A stretch of DNA of 64,000 nucleotides from B18-G4 sp032250805 (GTDB lineage: Bacteria > Bacteroidota > Bacteroidia > Bacteroidales > B18-G4), in NCBI GenBank assembly GCA_032250805.1, contig JAVVEM010000011.1:16235-80234 (forward strand), in the 5' to 3' direction. The notes beneath the pieces are model-generated. The model did no database searches. It was not told the origin of the DNA and saw only the letters and a program-made list of their open reading frames with translations. Both the position numbers and the translations under genes were made by a program. This document shows positions 9,484 to 18,581 of this stretch, piece after piece (within the stretch, counting starts at the first letter, position 1; the number at the start of each line of letters is the position of its first letter).

Positions 9484-11589
9484 TTGGATCTAAGTATTAT
9501 CACCGGACTCCCTTATTGGTATGTATTGCTTTGTGTTATTGCAGGCATACTGGCATCGATGCTGCTCTATTTCCGCGAGAAGAAGAATGAGTTTAAGCCC
9601 TGGCTGAACATTTTGCTGGGAGTACTGCGTTTCTTTATCGTTGCGCTGGCAGCCTTCCTGCTGTTATCTCCTTTCATAAAGATCACAAGCAGAACTGCCG
9701 AAAAACCCATCATTGTGGTTGCCCAGGATAACAGCCTTTCGATGGTAATGGGGATGGATTCGGGATTTTACAGAAACACATACACTTCCCGCCTGAACAA
9801 TATGCTTGCTTCTCTGAAAGATGATTACGACCTGAGGTTATTTACTTTTGGTGAAGACATTAATCCGGTAGATGATGCGGCTTTTGATTCGCTCACCTTT
9901 GATGAAAAATATACGGATATGGCCGCCATTGCCGATATGATGGATGTGCGTTTTGTTAACCGCAATGTTGGGGCTTTGCTAATTGCCGGCGACGGCATCT
10001 TTAACCGGGGGCTGAATCCCCGCTATCACTCTGCCGGCATTGCCTATCCTGTTTATACTCTTGCATTGGGCGATACAGCAGTCAGGCGTGATGCTTATCT
10101 AAAAAGGGTGTTGTACAATAAGATTGCTTTTCAGGGCAACGATTTTCCTGTCGAAGCCATTGTCAATGCAACAAAGCTGAAGGGGAGAGTTATCACGGTG
10201 AGCCTGATGGAGGGAAGCAGCGTGGTTGATATAAGACAATTTGCCGCCGAAAATGACAATTTTTCCAAAACACTTTTGTTTACAGTCCCGGCCGGGGAGC
10301 CCGGCATGCATCATTATGTATTGCGCGTTTCTGCGGGCGATGATGAGGTAAGCCGCGATAATAACCGTTACGACCTCTTTATCGATGTACTTAAATCGAA
10401 ACAGAAAGTGCTTATTCTTTACCACGCGCCACATCCTGATGTAAGTGCGTTGAAGGAAGCCATCGGCAGCAATGTAAATTATGAGGTGAGCGATATGGCT
10501 GCCGATAAATTCAGTGGGCCACTCAACGAATACAGCCTGCTCATCCTGCATCAGTTGCCTGCACTCAGCACAGATAATCATCAGCTTGCCGGCCAGGTTA
10601 GTAGTTCAGGGATCCCCGTATTGTATATCCTGGGCCGGAAAAGCCTGTTTACGGAGCTGGAAAATATGAATGCCGGCCTAAGGCTTACACGTTATGAGCG
10701 TGCAGGAAGCAACGAAGCGCTTCCGCATCTGAATGAGGCATTCAGCCTGTTTATCCCGGGCGAGCCATTAAAAGAGATCATCAAACAACTCCCTCCTCTT
10801 GATGTGCCTTTTGCCAGATACACCTTGAGCAATGCCTCAGGCGTGCTGTTCTATCAAAAGATCGGAAGTATTGTAAGCGGCGATCCGCTTTGGATGCTAA
10901 ATGGTGAGCAACAACCCAAAACGGGCGTGATCACCGGAACAGGCCTGTGGCGATGGCGAATGAAGATTTGGATGGAAACAGGCGGGCATAAGCTGTTTAA
11001 TGAGCTTGTGAACAAAACGGTGCAGTTTTTATCACTGCGCGAAGACCAGCGGCGCTTTAAGGTGTTTGCCAATGATAATATCCCCGAAAGTTCTTCGGTT
11101 GAATTTAATGCTGAGCTTTACAATGAAAGTTATGAACCCTACAACGATCCTGATGTTAATTTGCGCATCAACGATGAAGCGGGGAATACCTATAATTTTT
11201 TATTCAATAAAAGCGGAAATGCCTATTTGCTGGATGCAGGTAATTTTCCTGTTGGAACCTATACCTACACGGCCACAGTAAATACAGGCAATGAAGTATT
11301 TACCGACGCCGGCGGCTTTACGGTTGCCCCGGTGGTTGCAGAGCAGCTCTCCCTCAGGGCCGATCATGGCTTGCTCAGGGCACTGGCAGCAGAAAGCGGC
11401 GGAATGATGATCGGGCCCGGAGCGATTGCTGATTTTCCTGAAATGCTCAGCCAAAGAGATGATATTAAACCACTCATCCATGCCGAAAGGAAATTTATTG
11501 AGTTTATTGATATCTGGTGGATACTGACATGCCTTATAGCTCTTCTGGGGGTGGAGTGGTTTTTTAGAAAATGGAATGGGAGTTATTGA
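9484..11589 (+). CDS. Large membrane protein with vWA-like domain, function unknown
   Basis: 701 residues. An in-frame stop at 9478-9480 leaves TTG 9484 as the first possible start. Two membrane segments lie near residues 12-28 and 42-64, followed by an extracytoplasmic part. That part begins with a vWA-like fold (IIVVAQDNSLSM resembles a degenerate DxSxS MIDAS motif), then beta-rich Ig-like and glutamine-amidotransferase-like stretches (VLILYHAPHPDVSALKEAI). A final membrane segment lies near 675-695 (WWILTCLIALLGVEWFF). The layout resembles Bacteroidota BatA-type and DUF4159/vWA proteins, but no enzyme is evident. The stop codon overlaps by one base the ATG of the M48 protease, which suggests translational coupling. 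The role is unknown; envelope function is an inference from topology. Confidence 0.8.
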   Translation: MDLSIITGLPYWYVLLCVIAGILASMLLYFREKKNEFKPWLNILLGVLRFFIVALAAFLLLSPFIKITSRTAEKPIIVVAQDNSLSMVMGMDSGFYRNTYTSRLNNMLASLKDDYDLRLFTFGEDINPVDDAAFDSLTFDEKYTDMAAIADMMDVRFVNRNVGALLIAGDGIFNRGLNPRYHSAGIAYPVYTLALGDTAVRRDAYLKRVLYNKIAFQGNDFPVEAIVNATKLKGRVITVSLMEGSSVVDIRQFAAENDNFSKTLLFTVPAGEPGMHHYVLRVSAGDDEVSRDNNRYDLFIDVLKSKQKVLILYHAPHPDVSALKEAIGSNVNYEVSDMAADKFSGPLNEYSLLILHQLPALSTDNHQLAGQVSSSGIPVLYILGRKSLFTELENMNAGLRLTRYERAGSNEALPHLNEAFSLFIPGEPLKEIIKQLPPLDVPFARYTLSNASGVLFYQKIGSIVSGDPLWMLNGEQQPKTGVITGTGLWRWRMKIWMETGGHKLFNELVNKTVQFLSLREDQRRFKVFANDNIPESSSVEFNAELYNESYEPYNDPDVNLRINDEAGNTYNFLFNKSGNAYLLDAGNFPVGTYTYTATVNTGNEVFTDAGGFTVAPVVAEQLSLRADHGLLRALAAESGGMMIGPGAIADFPEMLSQRDDIKPLIHAERKFIEFIDIWWILTCLIALLGVEWFFRKWNGSY

Positions 11590-12851
11590 TGGAAACGATG
11601 ATCTTTTATATTATTATCGCAATACTGGTATTCGACTACCTGCTCGAGCGTTGGCTCGATTACCTTAACAGCACCCGCTGGAGCAATGAATTGCCGCACG
11701 AACTGGAGGGTATTTACGATCCTGAAAAATACCGTAAATCGCAGGATTATACAAAAGTAAATACAAAGTTTTCGTTCTATTATGATACGACCTCATTCAT
11801 TGCCATACTCCTTATGCTGCTGCTCGGCGGCTTTGCCTTTGTCGACCGCCAGGTATGGATGGTGAGTGAGAACCCCATCCTGCAGGCATTGATGTTTTTT
11901 GGTATTCTTGGTGTTGCTGCAGAACTGCTGTCGATCCCTTTTTCAGTATACGGTACATTTGTTATTGAAGAGCGTTTCGGCTTTAATAAAACCACGCTGA
12001 AGACCTTCATTTTCGACAAGCTTAAGGGATGGCTGCTGGCCATTGTCATTGGTGGAGGCTTGCTTGCGCTGATCGTATACATATTTCAGGTTTCCGGGCC
12101 ATGGTTCTGGCTCATCGCCTGGGCGGTTATCAGCGGCTTTATGGTTTTTATGAGTATGTTCTATTCCAATCTTATCGTCCCTTTATTCAATAAACAAAGT
12201 CCGCTGGAAGCCGGCGAACTGCGCGATGCTATTGAAACATTTTCAAAAAAGGTTGGATTTAAATTAAAGAATATCTATGTGATCGACAATTCAAAAAGAA
12301 GCACAAAAGCGAATGCATATTTTACCGGCCTGGGAGCAAAAAAGAGGATAGTCCTGTACGATACCCTTATACAGGATCATACCACCGAAGAACTGGTGGC
12401 AGTGCTGGCGCATGAGATCGGACATTATAAAAAGAAACATACCAGTAGCAGTATCATTCTGTCGGTTCTGCAAACCGGACTAATGCTGTATATCCTTTCG
12501 CTTTTTATCAATCTGCCGGTATTGTCGGAAGCCCTGGGTGCCGAACAAGCCAGTTTTCATATGGGCCTGATTGCTTTCGGCATACTCTATTCGCCGCTTT
12601 CGCTTGTTCTTGGCCTGATCACCAATTCCATTTCGCGAAGGAATGAATATGTCGCCGACCGCTTTGCCGGTGAGCGTTACAAGCCCGGTGCCCTGATCGA
12701 CGCACTTAAAAAACTGTCGGTAAATAATCTGAGCAACCTGAGGCCCCATCCGGCCTACGTTTTTTTCTATTACTCGCATCCACCATTGCTTAATCGCCTG
12801 GCGGCATTGCGTTCAATAAAAAATGAAGAGCAGGCAACGGGCAAACGCTAG
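11589..12851 (+). CDS. M48-family membrane zinc protease (Ste24/CAAX-protease-like)
   Basis: 420 residues from ATG 11589, which overlaps the preceding TGA by one base; an in-frame ATG at 11571 would add six residues. Several hydrophobic segments (about 2-20, 60-80, 95-120, 143-165, 170-190, 290-310, 325-345) enclose the zinc site HEIGH with His275, Glu276 and His279; the third ligand is probably Glu353 in NEYVAD. Length and plan match Ste24-like proteases. Bacterial homologues cleave membrane or misfolded proteins; prenyl substrates are unlikely here. The 3' end overlaps the convergent protease gene by 4 bp. Confidence 0.92.
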   Translation: METMIFYIIIAILVFDYLLERWLDYLNSTRWSNELPHELEGIYDPEKYRKSQDYTKVNTKFSFYYDTTSFIAILLMLLLGGFAFVDRQVWMVSENPILQALMFFGILGVAAELLSIPFSVYGTFVIEERFGFNKTTLKTFIFDKLKGWLLAIVIGGGLLALIVYIFQVSGPWFWLIAWAVISGFMVFMSMFYSNLIVPLFNKQSPLEAGELRDAIETFSKKVGFKLKNIYVIDNSKRSTKANAYFTGLGAKKRIVLYDTLIQDHTTEELVAVLAHEIGHYKKKHTSSSIILSVLQTGLMLYILSLFINLPVLSEALGAEQASFHMGLIAFGILYSPLSLVLGLITNSISRRNEYVADRFAGERYKPGALIDALKKLSVNNLSNLRPHPAYVFFYYSHPPLLNRLAALRSIKNEEQATGKR

Positions 12852-13909
12852 TCGGTGATGCCGAAGAACAAAGCGGGATCGTAGCCTTTTTCAAAAAGCC
12901 GGGTCCTGTATTTTTTGTAAAATGAACGGAGCGAAGCAGTTGTTACCGAGAAAGTAATTCCATATTTGATCTCCTTTTCTGAAACGAGTTGCAACTCGCC
13001 TTCATAGGGGCGCCTGAAGTTCATTTGCGGAAGGTTTTCATTGTTGGCAGGGGACAGGTAATATTTGCCTGTGGCGGCAGAGGATCGCACCATGCCAACG
13101 ATCTCGAAATTCGGAACACCATCTCTCACGGCAATGACCGGTCCGCCGCTGAACCCCTTGTTAAAAACGGCATCGATCAAAAAAGTTCCTTTCCTGATGC
13201 GGTCTGGATCGCTTACAATGCCCCTGGTAATCATGGAATGGCCCAGGGGATAGCCCATAATATAAACAAAACTTCCCCATTCAAGCTCTTCCGAATGGCC
13301 CAGCGGGTAAGTGAGAACATGCAGGGTGGGCCTGGCCGGTTCGCTGACCTGCTTTCCAAGAATAACAATATCGCTTTTGCTGTCGATGGCCAGCACTTCA
13401 AGATTACCGCCTTCGCTCAAGGTGCTGATGCTATTTTGCTGCCTGGCTTTAATGCCAACTAATTCAATATACTTGTTGTTTGGGGATGGAAAGTAATTGA
13501 TCACTGTATCCGGGTAATCAACAATGTGGGCGCAACTCAGAAACGCGATGCGCCCGTTGGCATTATAAATGCTGATGGCAGTGCCCCCGACCGACTCGGT
13601 AAAAATACCGCTGATCCCTCCCAGTATGTCGGGTTTTGGGTCTGCCAACCTGAGTTGTTCAAGGGTGATCCTGTCGGCAAGACTGAAGGTATAGGTTTCG
13701 TAGAAAACAAGCACATCAAGCTTTACCAGTGATGAAGCTATTTCTTCGAGCTGTTCCGAACAGTTCCTGTATGGGAACTCACTGTCGTACTTGCCATCCG
13801 ACAAGGTAGGATAAACCGTTTCGTATGTTGTACTTCTGCATGATGCAAGAACAATGATGCTTGCCGCAATGAGAATAAGAAAATTTTGGTTTCTGATCGA
13901 CATAAGCAT
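12848..13909 (-). CDS. Lipoprotein trypsin-like serine protease
   Basis: 353 residues. The N-terminus is a type II signal with lipobox LASC and Cys24. A chymotrypsin-like triad is visible: His128 in CAHIVD, Asp180 in SKSDIVIL, and Ser254 in FSGGPV. The nucleophile context GFSGGP is intact, so the enzyme is probably active at the cell envelope. There is no PDZ domain, unlike DegP/HtrA. It begins 18 bp after the ABC permease and probably forms the last gene of that three-gene operon. It overlaps the convergent M48 gene by 4 bp. Substrate unknown; a role in processing or protecting an exported product is only an inference from context. Confidence 0.87.
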   Translation of the reverse strand: MLMSIRNQNFLILIAASIIVLASCRSTTYETVYPTLSDGKYDSEFPYRNCSEQLEEIASSLVKLDVLVFYETYTFSLADRITLEQLRLADPKPDILGGISGIFTESVGGTAISIYNANGRIAFLSCAHIVDYPDTVINYFPSPNNKYIELVGIKARQQNSISTLSEGGNLEVLAIDSKSDIVILGKQVSEPARPTLHVLTYPLGHSEELEWGSFVYIMGYPLGHSMITRGIVSDPDRIRKGTFLIDAVFNKGFSGGPVIAVRDGVPNFEIVGMVRSSAATGKYYLSPANNENLPQMNFRRPYEGELQLVSEKEIKYGITFSVTTASLRSFYKKYRTRLFEKGYDPALFFGITD

Positions 13910-13927
13910 GATGTTTGGTGCCTGGCA

Positions 13928-14731
13928 TCAAAGATCGCGTTTTTTTAGGATCAGGTAAGAAAAATAGCCAAATAACATTACGTAAGCAATAACGAGCAAG
14001 GCATCCCACGGGCTGATATAATCCTGAAATTCAACACCAAACAATCGCATGATGCTGGTATTGGGAATGTCGATAAGGGTGCCGATTGCTTTTTTTGGAA
14101 AGAAATCGCCCACTGTATCAGGTAATTTATACCTGGCAATGGGTTCTACAATATAATAGTAGAGCAGTAGCAGGCCAATGGCAAAGCCCGACCTCTTTAC
14201 GAGGATACCTACAAATAAACACATCATGAGAAATGCATAGATCTCAAGGAAATAAGCCAGCAGGAATTCTGTTTTTCCAAAAACTTTTCCGGCTGTAATA
14301 CCTTCGGTATACATCAGGCCGAGGATCATCCCGATAATAAATACAAGAATGGTAGCAGCCAGGCTTAACACACCAATGGTGAGGAACTTACTGCTGATAA
14401 AATCCCACCTGCTGAATCCGGTGATTACATTTTGCCGGATGGTTTTATATGAATATTCATTGGTGATTAGGATGATGATCACCACGCCAAGGAAGATCTT
14501 GAAATATCCGGCCACATAAGTCAGGTTGTGCCATATCTCAGGCATGCTGTATGCGCTCATTCCCGGCAGGGGGATGGGGCTTTTCTTGTTGGCCTCTTGT
14601 GCCAGATCATCGATCACTCCCTGTATTCCAAAGAAAAATACAATAATGAGGAGCGCGTAAAGGCCTGTAAGGATCCAGAAAACCCTGCTGCCGCGTATTT
14701 TTTTATATTCTATCTTAAGTAGTCGGATCAT
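13928..14731 (-). CDS. ABC-2 type transporter permease
   Basis: 267 residues with about six membrane segments (near 18-35, 75-90, 107-128, 150-170, 177-193, 242-260) and the N-terminal basic stretch IEYKKIRGSR seen in ABC-2 permeases. The long loop after helix 1 (about 40-70) is extracytoplasmic. The ATG overlaps the stop of the ATPase gene by 4 bp (ATGA), so the two are coupled and form one transporter. The substrate cannot be told; homologues of this size export antibiotics, peptides or lipids, or are part of Na+ efflux or gliding systems. Confidence 0.88.
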   Translation of the reverse strand: MIRLLKIEYKKIRGSRVFWILTGLYALLIIVFFFGIQGVIDDLAQEANKKSPIPLPGMSAYSMPEIWHNLTYVAGYFKIFLGVVIIILITNEYSYKTIRQNVITGFSRWDFISSKFLTIGVLSLAATILVFIIGMILGLMYTEGITAGKVFGKTEFLLAYFLEIYAFLMMCLFVGILVKRSGFAIGLLLLYYYIVEPIARYKLPDTVGDFFPKKAIGTLIDIPNTSIMRLFGVEFQDYISPWDALLVIAYVMLFGYFSYLILKKRDL

Positions 14732-15624
14732 TTCACTTTCATTAATTCAAGAAAATAATTTTCAAGACTTCTTTTTCTTGTCCCCAGGTGGGTGATACTC
14801 AATCCCTTCGAAAAGAGAAACTGATTGAGCTCGCTGCTGCTGTAGCCTTCTTCCAGTTTTACCAGAAATATGTTGTTTTCTTTTTTCAGTGATTGAACCT
14901 TCGCATTATTGTTGAGTTCGTTTTCAAGCAATTGCATATCTTCGGCGCCAACCTCAACAAGTGTTGACGTGTCGAGTATTTCTGATACTTTTCCGGTAAA
15001 AATGTTTTTACCCTTGTCGAGTACGGCCACATGCGAGCATATTTTCTGTACTTCATCCAGCAGGTGGCTGGCAAGGATGATCGTAATCCCCCTTTTGGCA
15101 ATTTTGAGGATTAGTCCGCGAATTTCGGCAATCCCCTGTGGGTCGAGTCCGTTAGTGGGTTCATCGAGGATAAGGACTTTTGGGTCGCCGATTAGGGCCG
15201 CAGCGATGGCCAGGCGTTGTTTCATACCAAGCGAATAGGTGCTGAACTTGCTTTTCTTTCTTTGCGTAAGGTCGACAATATTGAGCACCTCCGGAATGCT
15301 GTCGTAGGAGCATCCTTTGATGTCGGCAATGATCTTCAGATTGCTTTCACCCGAAAGGTATGGATAAAATATCGGCACCTCAAGTATGGCTCCTATCGAT
15401 TTTCTGTTTTCTTTGGCAGGCGGTTTGCCAAACCACGAAAAGCTGCCTGATGTTGGGTTGATCACCGAAAGCACAATACCAAGGGTAGTGGTCTTGCCGC
15501 TGCCATTTGGGCCGAGGATGCCGAAAACTTCTCCATGCCTGACATCGAGCGATAAATTGTCGACAGCCCGGATCTTTCCATAGTGCTTGGTGAGCTCGTG
15601 TATATGCAATACAATATCTTCCAA
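14728..15624 (-). CDS. ABC transporter ATP-binding protein
   Basis: 298 residues. Walker A GPNGSGKTT at 38-46, signature region STYSLGMKQRL with LGMKQ at 132-136, and Walker B LILDEP at 151-156 followed by TNGLDP. A C-terminal extension of ~80 residues after the nucleotide-binding domain is common in ATPases that pair with ABC-2 permeases (DrrA/BcrA-like). It is the first gene of the operon ATPase-permease-protease. The 171-bp gap to slyD upstream is divergent and AT-rich; I see no strong TAnnTTTG box for this strand in it. Confidence 0.93.
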   Translation of the reverse strand: MEDIVLHIHELTKHYGKIRAVDNLSLDVRHGEVFGILGPNGSGKTTTLGIVLSVINPTSGSFSWFGKPPAKENRKSIGAILEVPIFYPYLSGESNLKIIADIKGCSYDSIPEVLNIVDLTQRKKSKFSTYSLGMKQRLAIAAALIGDPKVLILDEPTNGLDPQGIAEIRGLILKIAKRGITIILASHLLDEVQKICSHVAVLDKGKNIFTGKVSEILDTSTLVEVGAEDMQLLENELNNNAKVQSLKKENNIFLVKLEEGYSSSELNQFLFSKGLSITHLGTRKRSLENYFLELMKVK

Positions 15625-15795
15625 AATAAATAAAATGTTTATTGTGATTTCATGACGGATTCAGTACAATAATATAAATATATGACGCATAAACCAATCA
15701 AAAATTACAAAAAAGTGGCTGATTTTATGAACACTTTTAGATAAAATGTTAACTTCGTAGCAATTATCGACTTATCAAGCATTAAAAAAAATTAC

Positions 15796-16296
15796 ATGAA
15801 GATTGCACCAAACACCGTGGTCTCAATGACCTACACACTTACGGAAAAAGATGCCGAAGGCACAATGATCCAGGAAGTGAATAAAGACAAACCTTTTGTA
15901 TTCCTGTATGGATCGGGATTCCTTTTGCCCAAATTTGAAGAAAATATCCTTGGCCTCGAGCCTGGTGCTGAATATGCATTTCCCCTTCCCAGCGATGTGG
16001 CATATGGCCCGAAACGCGACGATGCTCTGATGGAACTCGATAAGGACATTTTCGAGATCGACGGAAAGATCGATGATAATATTCTTTTCGTGGGCAATGA
16101 TATCCCCATGCAGAATGATCAGGGCCAAACCCTTATGGGTAAGGTAATTGATATTGCAGATGATAAGGTAAAAATGGATTTTAATCACCCACTGGCCGGA
16201 CTCGACCTTTATTTTAAGGGCGAGATCGTTGATGTGCGCGAAGCTACTTCCGAAGAGATCGACCACGGCCATGTGCATGGCCCTGACAGCCATTAA
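15796..16296 (+). CDS. slyD: FKBP-type peptidyl-prolyl isomerase, SlyD-like
   Basis: 166 residues with the split FKBP fold of SlyD: VSMTYTLTEKDAEG, FLYGSGFLLPKFEENILGLEPG, and VAYGPK form the isomerase half. The insert-in-flap chaperone segment is residues ~75-125, closing with VKMDFNHPLAG. The C-terminus is short and ends in DHGHVHGPDSH, a small His-rich tail rather than the long metal-binding tail of E. coli SlyD. It catalyses cis-trans prolyl isomerisation and has chaperone activity in the cytoplasm. Single gene, divergent from the ABC operon and convergent with rsmI. Confidence 0.92.
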   Translation: MKIAPNTVVSMTYTLTEKDAEGTMIQEVNKDKPFVFLYGSGFLLPKFEENILGLEPGAEYAFPLPSDVAYGPKRDDALMELDKDIFEIDGKIDDNILFVGNDIPMQNDQGQTLMGKVIDIADDKVKMDFNHPLAGLDLYFKGEIVDVREATSEEIDHGHVHGPDSH

Positions 16297-16316
16297 CATA
16301 TACGGCTTTTCCTTTA

Positions 16317-17024
16317 TTATTTATACAGCAGAAATACGGCCGGCTGTTTATGTATGCCGGGCTTATGTTTCTGCCATTCTTCCACAGTTCGTGTTGCGAT
16401 CATTTCGTCAGCATCGCTAATATTGGCCGCGATGCACAATCGCGTCACGGGATTGCATACTGAGAGGATACTCTCAAGCAATTTCATGTTCCGGTAGGGG
16501 GTTTCAATGAAGATCTGTGTCTGATCGTTTTTGTATGCGTCCTGTTCGATTTTTTTTATCGCCGAAACCCTCTTCTGCTTATCAACGGGCAGGTATCCAT
16601 GAAAGGTAAACGACTGGCCATTAAAGCCTGAGGCCATGAGGGCCATAATTATGGATGAAGGACCTGAGACCGGGATCACCTGTATCCCTTTTGCATGTGC
16701 AAGCATGACCAGTGCCGACCCGGGATCTGCTACGCAGGGGACTCCGGCTTCGGATATCAGTCCAACATCATTTCCTTCAATAAGAGGTTTTATCAGGTGG
16801 GGGATATCGGCCAGTTCAGTATGCTCATTGAGTAATTCAAAATGCATGTCGTCAATCACTGCCGAAGGAATAGCCTTTTTGATAAATCGCCTGGCAGTGC
16901 GAACGTCTTCAACCACAAAATGCCTGATGCTGCCAAGGATTTTTGTAATACTTGCCGGCATCACATCCTCAATATTGCCGTTGCCAATGGGCGAGGGGAT
17001 CAGAAAAAGCTTTCCAGGTTCCAT
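16317..17024 (-). CDS. rsmI: RsmI-like SAM-dependent methyltransferase (tetrapyrrole methylase fold)
   Basis: 235 residues from ATG 17024; a TTG two codons upstream is less likely. Motifs: LFLIPSPIGNG at the start, VEDVRTARRF, LISEAGVPCVADPG, PVSGPSSIIMALMASG, and FHGYLP. These fit RsmI, which 2'-O-methylates C1402 of 16S rRNA. The protein is shorter than E. coli RsmI (about 286) and lacks its C-terminal domain; this short form is common in Bacteroidota, so the rRNA target is inferred from family. The gene begins 11 bp after the dehydratase stop and is likely co-transcribed with it. Confidence 0.82.
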   Translation of the reverse strand: MEPGKLFLIPSPIGNGNIEDVMPASITKILGSIRHFVVEDVRTARRFIKKAIPSAVIDDMHFELLNEHTELADIPHLIKPLIEGNDVGLISEAGVPCVADPGSALVMLAHAKGIQVIPVSGPSSIIMALMASGFNGQSFTFHGYLPVDKQKRVSAIKKIEQDAYKNDQTQIFIETPYRNMKLLESILSVCNPVTRLCIAANISDADEMIATRTVEEWQKHKPGIHKQPAVFLLYK

Positions 17025-17035
17025 AATCAATATTC

Positions 17036-17992
17036 TTATGCTGTTTCCATCCAGGGCAATTTGTCGAGGTCGATGTTTCCGCCGGATAAAATGATAGCTG
17101 TCTTTTTGCCCTTTACGTCCAGCTTATTTTCTAAAATGGCCGCCAGCGGGACAGCCGATGATGGTTCGACAATGATCTTCATGCGTTCCCAGATCAGGCG
17201 CATGGCCTTTATAATGCCTTCTTCACTAACCGTAACAATGTCATCAACATACGCTCTGATGATGGGATAGGTTAGGCTGCCGAGTGATGTAAGCAAGCCG
17301 TCGGCAATTGTTTTCGGGTTTTGCGACGGGATAAGCTTACCGGCATAAAACGACCGGTATGCATCATCGGCCATTTCGGGTTCGGCTGCGATCACCCGGC
17401 ATGTGTCCGACAGATATTTTGTTGTCAGGGCGGTACCGCTAAGCAGACCGCCTCCGCCAACGGGAGCCATGATGATGTCGGGAATGCCGGTGGTTTCCAG
17501 CAGTTCCAGTGCACAGGTGGCCTGCCCTGCAATAATGGTATAGTTATTATAGGGGTGGATCTCAAGTGCAGCGGTTGCTTCGATTACCTTTTTGATCGTG
17601 TTTTCGCGTGCCTCCAGGGTGGGCTTGCAAAAGGTGATCTTGCCTCCATAGCTTTCAACTCCAGCCACTTTAACTTTAGGCGAAGTTTCCGGCATAACGA
17701 TATAGGCTTGTGTTTTCCGCAAGAGTGCCGCCCTGGACAGTGCCTGGGCATGGTTTCCCGATGAATGTGTGCACACGCCTTTTTGTAACTGGTCTTCACC
17801 AAGAGAAAATACGGCATTACAGGCGCCACGCGATTTAAATGCTCCCGCTTTTTGAAAATTTTCGCATTTAAAAAAGATCTCTGTTCCGCATATCTCATTA
17901 ATGGCCTGGCTTGTCAGTACAGGTGTTTTATGGATGTGTGGCCTGATGCGGGCCGCAGCTTCTCTGATCGTTTGGAGGTCGGGCAGGGGCAT
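17036..17992 (-). CDS. Threonine dehydratase / serine racemase-like PLP enzyme
   Basis: 318 residues, fold-type II PLP enzyme. The Schiff-base lysine is Lys53 in FQKAGAFKSRGA. SSGNHAQALS follows near 77, and the phosphate-binding glycine loop is PVGGGGLLSG. There is no C-terminal ACT regulatory domain, so it is not the biosynthetic IlvA. The length fits catabolic threonine dehydratase (TdcB) or serine racemase, which are hard to separate by sequence. It probably deaminates L-threonine/L-serine or racemises serine. It lies between the LMW phosphatase gene (74-bp gap) and rsmI. Confidence 0.88.
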   Translation of the reverse strand: MPLPDLQTIREAAARIRPHIHKTPVLTSQAINEICGTEIFFKCENFQKAGAFKSRGACNAVFSLGEDQLQKGVCTHSSGNHAQALSRAALLRKTQAYIVMPETSPKVKVAGVESYGGKITFCKPTLEARENTIKKVIEATAALEIHPYNNYTIIAGQATCALELLETTGIPDIIMAPVGGGGLLSGTALTTKYLSDTCRVIAAEPEMADDAYRSFYAGKLIPSQNPKTIADGLLTSLGSLTYPIIRAYVDDIVTVSEEGIIKAMRLIWERMKIIVEPSSAVPLAAILENKLDVKGKKTAIILSGGNIDLDKLPWMETA

Positions 17993-18066
17993 AGGTTTGT
18001 GTAATTACACTGCTAAATTACGAAAAAGCATACATTGAAGATGATATTCAGAGAGGCCGGACGGGA

Positions 18067-18528
18067 TCATCTGATCCTGGCTTTTTCCAGGATACGGTCG
18101 CAGGCACGATCCATCATTTCAAAAACCCTGTCGAAACCATCCTTGCCGCCATAATACGGATCGGGTACTTCGGCATTTGATCCGCTTTGTACCTGGTTTA
18201 ATAAAAAGTCGACCTTTTGGCGATCCTGCTCATTTCTTGTAACACGCATCACATCATTGTAATTCATTTCGTCCATCACGTAGATCTTATCGTACTTGTC
18301 GAAATCTTCAACATCGAACAACCTGGCCACCTTGCTGTTGATGTCGATGTTATGCTTGCTGGCAGTAGCGACCGATCGCGGATCGGGAGGCTGCCCTTCG
18401 TGGTATGGCTCAAACCCTGCCGAGTGTATCGTAGCATCTATGCCTTCTGCTTCGAACTTCTTTTTAAGGATCCCTTCGGCCAGGGGTGAACGGCAAATAT
18501 TGCCCAGACAAACAAATAATATTTTCAT
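18067..18528 (-). CDS. Low-molecular-weight protein-tyrosine phosphatase
   Basis: 153 residues. The P-loop CLGNICRS has catalytic Cys7 and Arg13, and the general acid is Asp123 in DPYYGG. All active-site elements are present. The family dephosphorylates phosphotyrosine proteins, often capsule tyrosine kinases, or small phosphate esters; no kinase gene is near. It starts 53 bp after the dnaA stop on the same strand, and may be cotranscribed with dnaA. Confidence 0.93.
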   Translation of the reverse strand: MKILFVCLGNICRSPLAEGILKKKFEAEGIDATIHSAGFEPYHEGQPPDPRSVATASKHNIDINSKVARLFDVEDFDKYDKIYVMDEMNYNDVMRVTRNEQDRQKVDFLLNQVQSGSNAEVPDPYYGGKDGFDRVFEMMDRACDRILEKARIR

Positions 18529-18581
18529 GAGCGTAACAGAATGGTTTAATTGAAAAATAGTTTGAGGAAATTACAGCCTGA

